Below are positions 23,054 through 31,892 of a DNA stretch of 64,000 bases, piece by piece. How positions within the stretch are numbered: the first letter of the stretch is position 1; every line of letters starts with the position of its first letter. The notes beneath the pieces were generated by a model. That model was not told where the DNA came from, did not search any database, and saw only the letters and a list, made by a program, of their open reading frames with translations. Source of the stretch: Strongyloides papillosus (lineage: Eukaryota > Nematoda > Chromadorea > Rhabditida > Strongyloididae); NCBI GenBank assembly GCA_005656395.1, contig SRSI01000044.1:1736001-1800000 (forward strand), written 5' to 3'. The translations under genes were made by a program, and so were the position numbers.

Positions 23054-24029
23054 TCAACAACCTATTAGAGGAGAAAATTTCGTCAGAAAATAATTTTCGA
23101 TTTTTAAAGTTTTGATGATAAATATACTTAGTACATTTAATTTCTTATCAAACCGTAAAATATCACTTTATTCTTAAGTTTCATTCTTAAGATATACTCT
23201 TCCAAACATGGAAAAAAGACAAATATGGTCACCTATTTGAAGTCTTTAAAATAGTTACTTTAATCTGAAAATTTGCAGAAACATGTAATTTTGAATCTAG
23301 AACATGCCTGCAAAAAATTGTTCGACTTGAGTTTTTCATTCTTGAGATATCGAGATTTCTCAAGAATGCTTTTTTACAACAAAAATTTGGGATTTCAAAA
23401 CGGATTATCTCAGTACAGAATAAATTTTTCGAAAAACAAAAAAAAAACCATTTTGCGCATCTTTTTGCTCTACATTTTAAGTATATTTTCAAAAAAATTG
23501 ATAAAGTTTGAGTATGAGTTTTCTTTTCCCGAGTGACTGCAAAAATACCAAAAAAATCAGATTGTGTGTTTACTCGGTAATAAATATTCTAAAACTTTTT
23601 AATTTCATAATACATTAGTTACAACATTTTTTTAGTAAAACATTCTCTATCGAATGGCATATACATGAGATTTATCGAATCATCCGTTATCGAGATATTC
23701 TTAATTATATTCAGTCAATTTTTTTTTTAAAAAAAATTTTTTCTTCATTCTTTTTTAAAATAAATTTAGAAAACGAACAGGTATTGACAAAAGCTCAAAA
23801 ACAGGTCGAGGGAATCTTCTTGCGCACATTTTGAAATATTAACGATTAATTTATCTCAATCCATTCTTGAGATAATCTGAAATAACCTATGAAAATTTTC
23901 AAGATTTTCTGCCCAGTGACGTTTTTCCAATTTGCTTATTAGAAAAATTTTTAAAATTCAAATTATTAATTGAGGTAGATAACAAATATTATTAAAATAT
24001 AATGTAAAAAAACAACTAATACATAAATA

Positions 24030-24209
24030 AGTAAATTTATAAGGTTTATTGGGCCTCCCTAGTCGGAAACAATTGAAAATAGAAGAAAACTACACCAAAT
24101 GTCTTTAAAGCTTATTTATTTCTAAAATTCAATACTATTTATAGACAATAAATTATCATATAAGAAATTATTTAATCAAATTAATAATTTTAATATTCAA
24201 TTTCTTATT
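24030..24209 (-). repeat. 3' LTR (180 bp) of RT-less LTR element
   Basis: 180-bp repeat matching 26808-26987 except for a two-base swap (AAGGTTTATTGGG versus AAGGTTATTTGGG). In element orientation it follows a purine tract, GGGTGGAGG (24210-24218 on the plus strand as complement), which would serve as polypurine primer. Ends do not show the usual TG...CA. Confidence 0.85.
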
Positions 24210-24235
24210 CCTCCACCCAAAATTTTCCATCTTCT

Positions 24236-26782
24236 TTAGCTAATTTCATCTGCATCATTCACTCTTATTTTATCAAGACTGCTAAACATTGATATAACTA
24301 AGATAAATTTCTCTAATACAGATGTAGTTAATGTACTATTCCCAGGAAAACATAACCAAAAACAAGTAAAATCATCGACAATATTCAGCAAGTGTAAATT
24401 TTCATTGACAGTACAAGACAAAGGACCACACAAATCTAAATTAATCATTTCAAAAAGTCTTGAAGTTTCCTTGACAACGTGACTCTTCAACTTTGCTAAC
24501 TTGTGAACAATTTCTTTCTGACATATCATACAAGTTCCAATACAATTCTTATAATCCAAATACATAAATATCCAGAATTTTAACTGTTTCAAATTAGCAA
24601 TACCATTATCAGCTGAGAAGTGTCCTTGCATATGTCTTTCTTTCATCAATGACAATCTCTCCCGGAGCAAAATCCAAGGCACTTTGAAAGCTGGACGATT
24701 GATCAGATTAATCTTCCAATACATAGTTTCATCAGGTTCCAAAATTAAATTATCAGCTAAACGTTTATCAAAAGGATTAACTTTCTTCTTCTTACCATCT
24801 TTTAAGAATGACTTTACCATAAACATCAAAACTTCTCTCTTAGTGATGGCACACATAGTCGAACAACCATCAGTTTCATCACCGCGACTCAAATAATCAG
24901 CAGACAAACATGAACGTGACGATTGCATTCCCTTACTCCAAAAGGCAATTGGTAATAACTTCCACTCATCATTCACCAAGAAATTTTGGGGTAGCATTGA
25001 ACCAACATCACTACAAGAAGCATCACATTTCAATACCAGTGATTTCGAATTATCAAAAGCCTTTGATAATTCAGGCGTCTCAATAACGTCAGCTTTATTT
25101 TCCAATTGATCAGTCAAGTAAGCAGCCATAACAGAAAAATCACCTGAAATTAAGACCTTTTGCTCTGTCAATCCATCAGTATGTTCTTCTATACATTGTT
25201 GTTTTTCGGCATTAATGAAACCTCCTGTAAACTTCGGCGGAGCACAATCAGCTTCGAAAGAAATCTTTGGACATTCAAAGGTACATCGTTCCTCTCTATT
25301 CTTTACTTTCAACAAAGGTAATTCTTTCCAAAATTTATCCTTGACAGTAGATGAATTTCTCTCACTAAAAACATTCAACGTGACATTCAAAACATTCAAG
25401 TCATTCCCCATGGAGACATTAACCATTTTATCAGATCCTTGGTATCTCAATAAATTAATTCTTTCACCATCAATAGACACAAATCTTTGTTTCAAATTTT
25501 GCACATATTCATACTTTGAAAGATTATCACCACCAATTACCATGTTACATTTCAATGATTTCATAACTTCAGAATTTTCAACTACATTGAATTCAAATGG
25601 AAACAATTTTCCTTTCTCATTGAACTTCATACCAACATTGACAATACCCAATATTCTAATACGATTAACTTCACAAATATCACCCCAATAAATTAGCGAT
25701 TCACATGGTGTCATTTCAATACCCCAAGTCATCAATTCCAAATAAGTGTCATAATCCATCAGAGAACCATCTGCTCCAGAATCAACAAAACACACTTTGG
25801 AATTACCAACCAGTTGACCTTTGATATATACCTTATTTGAAGATCTAACTTCCATGCTAGCATTGGAAGCAACATTCGCGTTACAATTTCTACGTTCATG
25901 ACCCTCTTCACCACAGTTCCAACATTTTCTTACATCATTTTTTCCTTCTCTATTATACATTGGTCTACGTTTTTCTGTATTCATACCAAAATTGTGCCTT
26001 TTTTCCCTGGCAACAATCATCTCCAAGACTTCCTCAGGAATCCACTGAGCATTATTTTCACAAGCAGTAAGATAAGAAGGACCAAATTTCGCACATAATT
26101 CTCCAGTAACCATCTTATCTCTTTCTTCAGTTTTGGAATCAGAATACAACAATTCAGCCAATTTAATAATTTCTTTACCATACTCTTCAATTGACCTGAA
26201 ATCACCTCTCTTCAAAGAAGTCAATTTCATTCTAACAGTAACAGTACTCATCACTTTTTCACGATACAAATCCTTCAAAGCACCAATCAGTTGTTTATAA
26301 TTATCTAGGTCCACATTTGAGAACTTAAGAAGCCTCTCAATAACACTTGGACTCAACTTTGAAACCAACAATTTTGCTTTCACCTTACTATCAATATCAC
26401 TGCCATCAGCAGGCACCAAGCTCACTACAGCCTCAAACTTTTTCAAAAAACAAGAGAAATTATCTCCATCGAAAGCATCAATAATACCCATACAACTGTA
26501 ATTATATGATGTCATCTTCGATCCAGAAGAACTCATTTCTAACTTAACAGGACCCAACAGACTCTCCAGGTGCTCCACAAGACTTTTAATCACAGCCTTC
26601 TTACCAAAGTCACGATCCTGATTTTTCTTATACAATGCAAACACAGCCTCCTGTTTCTCCAGTGAAATATCCCAGTCCTTACCCTCCGAAAGACCTTTCA
26701 CTACTTCCAGGTAGACTTTAAAGCGATCCTTGCTAACAGTGTCAGGTAGAGTTTCTCCTAGCTCCTCCAAATGCTCCAACAT
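24236..26782 (-). CDS. Gag-protease polyprotein with truncated RNase H/integrase, no RT
   Basis: An uninterrupted 848-codon frame starts 26 bp inside the 5' LTR. About residues 1-275 are gag/capsid-like, helical and charged. A CCHC zinc knuckle follows near 284 (CWNCGEEGHERRNC), then a retropepsin near 331 (FVDSGADGSLMD, DSG active site). The RT domain expected after protease is missing. Near 585 an RNase H-like piece (LKCDASCSDVG ... ADYLSR) is compressed to ~60 residues. Near 717 comes the integrase H2C2 finger (HMQGH...CMICQ) and the first catalytic Asp (NLDLCGPL), then the frame ends early. All deletions kept the frame open. Probable gag donor of a non-autonomous family; a simple recent deletion derivative is the alternative. 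Confidence 0.85.
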   Translation of the reverse strand: MLEHLEELGETLPDTVSKDRFKVYLEVVKGLSEGKDWDISLEKQEAVFALYKKNQDRDFGKKAVIKSLVEHLESLLGPVKLEMSSSGSKMTSYNYSCMGIIDAFDGDNFSCFLKKFEAVVSLVPADGSDIDSKVKAKLLVSKLSPSVIERLLKFSNVDLDNYKQLIGALKDLYREKVMSTVTVRMKLTSLKRGDFRSIEEYGKEIIKLAELLYSDSKTEERDKMVTGELCAKFGPSYLTACENNAQWIPEEVLEMIVAREKRHNFGMNTEKRRPMYNREGKNDVRKCWNCGEEGHERRNCNANVASNASMEVRSSNKVYIKGQLVGNSKVCFVDSGADGSLMDYDTYLELMTWGIEMTPCESLIYWGDICEVNRIRILGIVNVGMKFNEKGKLFPFEFNVVENSEVMKSLKCNMVIGGDNLSKYEYVQNLKQRFVSIDGERINLLRYQGSDKMVNVSMGNDLNVLNVTLNVFSERNSSTVKDKFWKELPLLKVKNREERCTFECPKISFEADCAPPKFTGGFINAEKQQCIEEHTDGLTEQKVLISGDFSVMAAYLTDQLENKADVIETPELSKAFDNSKSLVLKCDASCSDVGSMLPQNFLVNDEWKLLPIAFWSKGMQSSRSCLSADYLSRGDETDGCSTMCAITKREVLMFMVKSFLKDGKKKKVNPFDKRLADNLILEPDETMYWKINLINRPAFKVPWILLRERLSLMKERHMQGHFSADNGIANLKQLKFWIFMYLDYKNCIGTCMICQKEIVHKLAKLKSHVVKETSRLFEMINLDLCGPLSCTVNENLHLLNIVDDFTCFWLCFPGNSTLTTSVLEKFILVISMFSSLDKIRVNDADEIS

Positions 26783-26807
26783 ATAAAGAAACCAAATGTC
26801 CTTGTCC

Positions 26808-26987
26808 AGTAAATTTATAAGGTTATTTGGGCCTCCCTAGTCGGAAACAATTGAAAATAGAAGAAAACTACACCAAATGTCTTTAAAGCTTATTTATTTC
26901 TAAAATTCAATACTATTTATAGACAATAAATTATCATATAAGAAATTATTTAATCAAATTAATAATTTTAATATTCAATTTCTTATT
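26808..26987 (-). repeat. 5' LTR (180 bp) of RT-less LTR element
   Basis: Matches 24030-24209. In element orientation it should drive transcription of the 848-codon frame. The high identity of the pair indicates recent insertion. A copy of the AATA target duplication follows at 26988-26991. Confidence 0.85.
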
Positions 26988-29349
26988 AATATAAATAGCA
27001 ATGCAATGATTCACAAAGACTTTGTAACTAAATATTAAAAGTTTTTTAGAAATTAATTTAAAACTCATTTGTAATTAAGAGAAATACCGCTTTTATGAAA
27101 ATTCTTAATATTATATTGACACATATTATTCCCTATACGCAAAGAGGAAAAAATTAAGTCAAATAATAATTTTTAATTTTTTTGATTTTTTTCAATATAT
27201 ATTTAAGAAAATGAGATTAAAATCAGGTAAAAATCAGTTTCATACGAAGTCGCATTCTTAAGATATATAAATTTAAAGGTATGGAATTTCAAAATTTAGT
27301 ACTTCAATTTGCCCTGAGATATTGATTTTTTAATTAAAGTTTCACAGGTACGTACAATTTCTTATGGTTTGTTTACGTACAAACAATAAAATTTACAAAA
27401 AAGTCCAATCCCAAAATTAGTAAGTCATCGAAAATTTCCTTATATCTCAAAGGAAAAGTTTACTTTTTAAATGGTTTTCATTATATGCGCTTTTTTTATT
27501 AAAATAAAAATGTATATTTTAAATATGTTGAATAGAAAAAATAAATATTGTTTCATTTGAATTTTCGTTCTTGATACATCTATAGAAATGAGAATAATCT
27601 TGAGATGTTTTGATTCCTTAAAACTCTTTAAAAATGATCCTAAAAACTAGAAATTTCACAGGTACGTGCAATTTCTTATGGTTGTTACGCACAAACAATA
27701 AAATTAACAAAAAAGTCGATACAAGAAAATAGTATGTCATCGAAAATTCCCCTATATCTCAGAGAAAAATTTTGCCTCTTAAAGGGTTTTCGTTACATGC
27801 ACTTTTTTTTATTAAAATAAAAATGTATTTTAAATATGTTGAACAGAAAAAATAAATATTAGCTTCATTTGAATTTTTGCTCTTGAGATACATCTACTTC
27901 AGTAAGAATAATATTAAAATTTGTAATCTCCCCAAAATAAAAAAATTACAAGAACAACTAATTTTTTGAAAGAAAAACAAAAAGCAACAATTCATAAAAG
28001 TCATTGGATTAATTGTTTTAAACAATTTTAAATATCAATTTATATTCCTAAGAATATAGTAGATAGGATAGGAGAAAAAATCGTTTTTTTTTAGTTATAT
28101 GTAATTTTTGCGCAGATTGGGATTTTTTTTAATCAGTGCAATATATGACAATTATTAAGATATGGTAAAAAAATTAAAATCAAATTATATTTGGCTTTTT
28201 GAGATTTAACAAAATTTTTATTAAATACCATTTATTCTAGAATAGAATAGATTTTTTCCTCTAAATATTTTTATGTAAAAATGATCTAAACTAAATTGTC
28301 TCAAAATAACGCAATCTAGCCACGCATATTAAAATTTTGAAAAAATCTTTACAAATTTATGATATAGCGATGCACATACTTATTTTTTAAAAAATGTAAA
28401 AATATCTAAAAGTTTTGCTATGCTTTATAAGAACTGGAAAATAAAGTTACCTAAATTTCTATGTCGAAACTATTCATCAATGCATTTTAAAAGTAAATTT
28501 TATAATATTTAATTAAAAAATTTACCAATACTTTGATTTAAATATATTTATATTTTTTTAAAGTCTATATAAATTTTTTAATACGAAAAGTGTCCGAGTA
28601 ATTGTTTTGATTTATTTTTTTTCTTATTAATTTAGAGAAATATTTTTATCACTTTGAATACATTAAAAATTTGTGTTATAATCTTTATAATACATTTTTA
28701 AAAGTTTTTTTTTTCAAACAAATATAAAACAAAATAAAAAATATGCATTAAATTTGTAAAAGTATTTTTTATTATGTAACCAAAATGCGAAATTATAAAA
28801 CAACAATCGCAAAAATTAGATTATTTTAAGTTAAATAATTATGAAAAACTTATGATCAACCTCAAATATTATTAATATTTTAAAAAATTAGCCAAACTTA
28901 AAACTAATCTATATTTTTAAAATTTATCATTTTTAATAATCTAAAACTTGCATATTAGTACTAATTAGAAGTCTAACGTAGACATTATTTTTAGTTTTTT
29001 ATATTAAAAATTTGTTAAAATTTATTCAAACTTAGAATATCAAATGAATTTAAAATCATGAGGATATGTAATAAAACAATTTTGATAAAATATGTTTTAT
29101 AAATTTTTAATGTTCAAAAGCCTATAAAATTTGAATAATAATTACTAATATTATGAGATACAAAAATATTACTTGGAGTTTTTAAATGTGTGTTATTATA
29201 AAACAAAAGATTTTGAGTTTTTTAAATTCTAAATATTTTAAAAATTTCTTGCGAGTAAGTAGCGACGAGCGCAGAGAGTTGCTGTTTATGGAAAAAAGGT
29301 TCAGCCCTGCGGTCAAGCAGCGACGAGCGAAGCGAGGCTGCGGCTTGTT

Positions 29350-29528
29350 TGTTCATTTTTGTTCATTGTAAACTTTTTTATGTTGAATGAATAGATTAAA
29401 TAGAGATTCATCTTTTTCTTTTATCATATATAATTTTTCAACAATATTTTCACGAGAATTCATAACAGTTTCAATTTTATCAGTAATATCAATTTTAAGA
29501 CTATGTGCATGTATATTAGTGATGGTAC
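29350..29528 (-). pseudogene. gypsy linker between protease and RT
   Basis: Minus-strand coding piece (NIHAHSLKIDITDKIETVMN and ESLFNLFIQHKKVYNEQ) that continues the protease frame across the solo LTR and leads to the RT frame across copy B. It corresponds to the variable stretch before the RT in Ty3/gypsy polyproteins. It ends at the 10-bp direct repeat next to the Helitron-like element. Confidence 0.65.
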
Positions 29529-29920
29529 TGTAATAGAAACTCCTAGAAGCCAAGAGACTGAAAATAAAAATAATGGAAACTTCTAGAAATAAGAAGTCGA
29601 AAATAAAAATATTTTTATTTCGCAATAATTGCGAAATCTAGTAGAATATAAAAGGGAGTGGATCAGGGACTCAAGGCAGAGTAGTTGTCAGTAGCCGTTA
29701 GTAGTTGCTATTAGTGGTTGTCAGTATCTGTCGGCAGTTGCCAGATGTTAGAGCTACAGTTGTGGTCATTGCAGTTTGGAGTCTACAAGGCCTGAAACCA
29801 AATAAGAAGGAAATTGTACTAATAAATAACTAATAACTATATATTTTCGCTCTGTTGTACGGGTATTATTAAATAAAACCTTATTTAAGTTGTCATTATC
29901 TAAAGTGGCAACCCCATTAC
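29529..29920 (+). mobile_element. Solo LTR (392 bp) with GGTAC target duplication
   Basis: Begins TGTAATAGAAACTCC and ends CAACCCCATTAC, flanked by GGTAC on both sides (29524-29528 and 29921-29925). It contains a TATA box (TATAAAAG near 29648), a run of diverged short repeats of the type GTAGTTGTCAGTAGC (about 29680-29745), and AATAAATAA and AATAAA signals near the right end. This order suits an LTR in plus orientation. No internal coding sequence is present, so it is a solo LTR left by recombination. Removing it with one GGTAC rejoins the gypsy protease frame. Confidence 0.8.
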
Positions 29921-29925
29921 GGTAC

Positions 29926-30169
29926 ACTCACATGAAGATAAGATATAAAATGTAATCTTATTACGTTGTAACGTTTCTAAATACTGTACATTTATATCAA
30001 CTGAAACAATAAAATTTTCACAAACATTATTTGTCATAACAGCAGTGAAATTACATTTATCTATTTTGTAATTACGTTTTTTCAAGTACTTATCATAGAA
30101 GTTGAGAGGGATTAATGCAACTTCACTTACTCCATCTATTAATACAGGAGTAGATACATTTTCAATCAT
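29926..30169 (-). pseudogene. gypsy protease fragment with altered active-site motif
   Basis: The minus-strand frame reads STPVLIDGVSEVALIPLNFY and ends in TFYILSSCECT before the solo LTR. In Ty3/gypsy proteases the corresponding segment is LIDTGSEVSLI; here the DTG triad is replaced by DGV. The gag tail just upstream (about 30540-30200) is rich in Asn, Ser, Gln and Pro (QQPLSYHASPFNQQSTNTFS) with no zinc knuckle. Confidence 0.6.
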
Positions 30170-30199
30170 TAATACAGTTCTTAAAACAGGCTGAGTGAG

Positions 30200-31691
30200 A
30201 AAGCTTTGAGGAACTTTAAGGGATTTTGTGTGAACATTTATTTTATCATGGGTGGTTTTATCATTGTTATACTCTCTATTAGATGGTTTAAATGAAGCAT
30301 TCGAAGATTTTTGGTGATTTACTGGAGGAGTAGAATTGGAGAATGTATTGGTAGATTGCTGATTAAATGGAGAAGCATGATATGATAAAGGTTGCTGTTG
30401 GTAAGAGGTTTCATATGAATGATGGAACGAAGAGGGGTAGTTAGGGAATTCAGATTGATAATTGTTGGGATAATTGGCTCTAAATTTACTTTGATTTTGG
30501 GTGGAGGAGAAGTTGAATTGACGTTTTGGATAATTGGAAAAGTAAAATTTTTTTTATTGGTGGCAAGCTATCCGAATTTACAACAACGTCTATTAGGTAA
30601 ATTAAGAAATGTAGAATATAATTTTAAAAATATAGCGCCTGAGGTAAAAGGATACAATAAAAAAATTAAAGTTACAATTACTTACTATATTTATGCTAAT
30701 TAATTTTTAAATAGAGTCAGGCACTCCTATACTGACATATAATAATTAATAAAATAGTTTAACCCCTATAATTAAATTAAACATTAATAACTAGGAAATA
30801 GGGTGACAAAAATGATGATACAATAATTATGAAATACAATAAATTAAAGTTTTGGGAATAATGAAAAGATGATGACAATTTACTGTATATATAAAGCTTA
30901 TCCCAATCATCTAGAAAATTCCCGAACAATCCTTTAACTTTTCTCCTTATTTTGATTGTTTCGTGATGGGAACATCACTAAAATTTACTTTGAATATTGT
31001 CGGAGGGTCTAGTGTAATGTTGAGTATTTGATGAATTGGAAAGGTTGTAAAAATTGGAATCGTCATTGAATTGCCTAGGTGCGGCGGGATAGAATTGAGA
31101 GTGACGTGACAGTTAGTGCGATAAATTGTAATTGTTTTTTGAAAAATCATCCTCCTCTAAAAATCTTTGCCATTCACGTGTAATATCACTAGTAGTAATA
31201 GTATCTTTACTAAATAATTGTTTATGGGGTTTTTTAGGAGAATTGATAAAGGTGATAATGAGTAATATAGCATCTGAGGGAGTGAGAGACATAACACTGT
31301 TGATTTTACCAATTAATAATTTTAAACGATGAACGAATGTCTGTGGTGATTCACCCGGCTTACATTTAACTTCACATACATTTTTAAGATGATCAACTTT
31401 AGTAATAGGGATTAATTTTTTGTAATGGTTTATAAAAACTTCCAACTCTTCATCAGTTACAATAGTGATATCAGGATGAATTTGGTAAAATTGCTCTCTA
31501 ATGTGCAGGTCTTGGAGTTTAAGGAAGTACTGACATAAAGTTTGTCTTTTTGCAGGATCTTGAGACAACGATACAGAATATTCATTACGTAACATTATGA
31601 AGTAATCGAGTGATTCATTATAATTATTTAACGACATTTCTTTAACTATCGGGTTATCGTTTTGGTTCGGTTGAGCCCCCATGTAATACAT
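30200..31691 (-). pseudogene. gypsy gag fragments
   Basis: The first part (31691-31113, 192 codons) begins MYYMGAQPNQNDNPIVKEMS. It contains a capsid-like helical region (FINHYKKLIPITKVDHLKNV; KCKPGESPQTFVHRLKLLIG, the gag PGESPxxF..RL signature). A stop follows, but the same frame continues with Ser/Asn-rich text to about 30930. Next come about 380 bp of non-coding sequence, then the Gln/Asn-rich C-terminal gag (30540-30200). At least one nonsense codon and one insertion disable it. Confidence 0.7.
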
Positions 31692-31730
31692 AGTCTAATT
31701 TACTATATATTTATTGATATAAAAAAAACT

Positions 31731-31877
31731 TGTGAAGTGTTAGGTTTGTCTTTGTCAAACATATAGAATGATTGTTATTATGATTATGTTATTATAAATG
31801 TAATATGGTAATTGTTTTATCTATCTACTTATTTGTATTTATCATCAATAAACTTATTGTATTACTAATATCTAACA
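31731..31877 (+). repeat. 5' LTR of Ty1/copia element (147 bp)
   Basis: TGTGAAGTGTTAGG...ATATCTAACA, identical to 35879-36025. Preceded by the target duplication AAACT (31726-31730). Confidence 0.95.
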
Positions 31878-31892
31878 GGTTATGGGCCCAGA
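31878..31892 (+). other. Primer-binding site matching initiator tRNA-Met anticodon arm
   Basis: GGTTATGGGCCCAG follows the 5' LTR. It is the complement of CTGGGCCCATAACC, the anticodon stem-loop of eukaryotic initiator tRNA-Met, as used by copia-group elements that prime with a half-tRNA. The ATG of the polyprotein (31882-31884) lies inside this site; it is the complement of the CAU anticodon. Confidence 0.85.

Larger units (their letters stand above)
24030..26987 (-). mobile_element. Young, internally deleted LTR retroelement (no RT)
   Basis: Two near-identical 180-bp LTRs enclose one open frame. A 4-bp AATA duplication flanks the element (24026-24029 and 26988-26991), and copy A of the host repeat shows the empty site. 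Downstream of the 5' LTR a TGGACAAGGACATTTGG stretch is a candidate primer-binding site; which tRNA it matches was not determined. The element encodes gag, protease, pieces of RNase H and the N-terminal half of integrase, but no reverse transcriptase. It must have been copied by enzymes supplied in trans. Confidence 0.85.
23054..29347 (+). mobile_element. 3.3-kb Helitron-like repeat, copy B, split by an LTR element
   Basis: Nearly identical to 16581-19900, with the same first and last bases. It lies within the RT region of the gypsy remnant. The left junction is AAAA followed by TC. The right junction is CTTG followed by TT, and next to it is a 10-bp direct repeat on the gypsy side (TTTGTTCATT twice). 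The gypsy frame is continuous across the joined flanks if one of those repeats is dropped. Copy B is interrupted at 24030-26987 by a young LTR retroelement flanked by AATA duplications. Copy A shows the undisturbed target sequence. Confidence 0.7.
21856..31691 (-). mobile_element. Decayed Ty3/gypsy LTR element, split by nested insertions
   Basis: The minus strand carries, in order: gag (31691 to about 30930 and 30545-30200), protease (30169-29926), a linker (29528-29350) and reverse transcriptase/RNase H (23053-21856). It is interrupted by a solo LTR (29529-29920), the Helitron-like copy B (23054-29347) and the CAGGGTG fold-back (ending 21853). Mentally removing the solo LTR with one GGTAC copy, or copy B, lets the reading frame run on in the same phase, so these pieces were once one ORF. 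About 380 bp of non-coding sequence (about 30545-30925) also breaks the gag part. No LTR of this element was identified; the right side is cut by the copia insertion region. Confidence 0.75.

Noticed and set aside
25215..25691. 158-codon plus-strand frame
   Set aside because: Antisense shadow of the 848-codon gag-protease frame.
30419..30703. 94-codon plus-strand frame
   Set aside because: Shadow of the Gln/Asn-rich gag sequence on the opposite strand plus the non-coding block.
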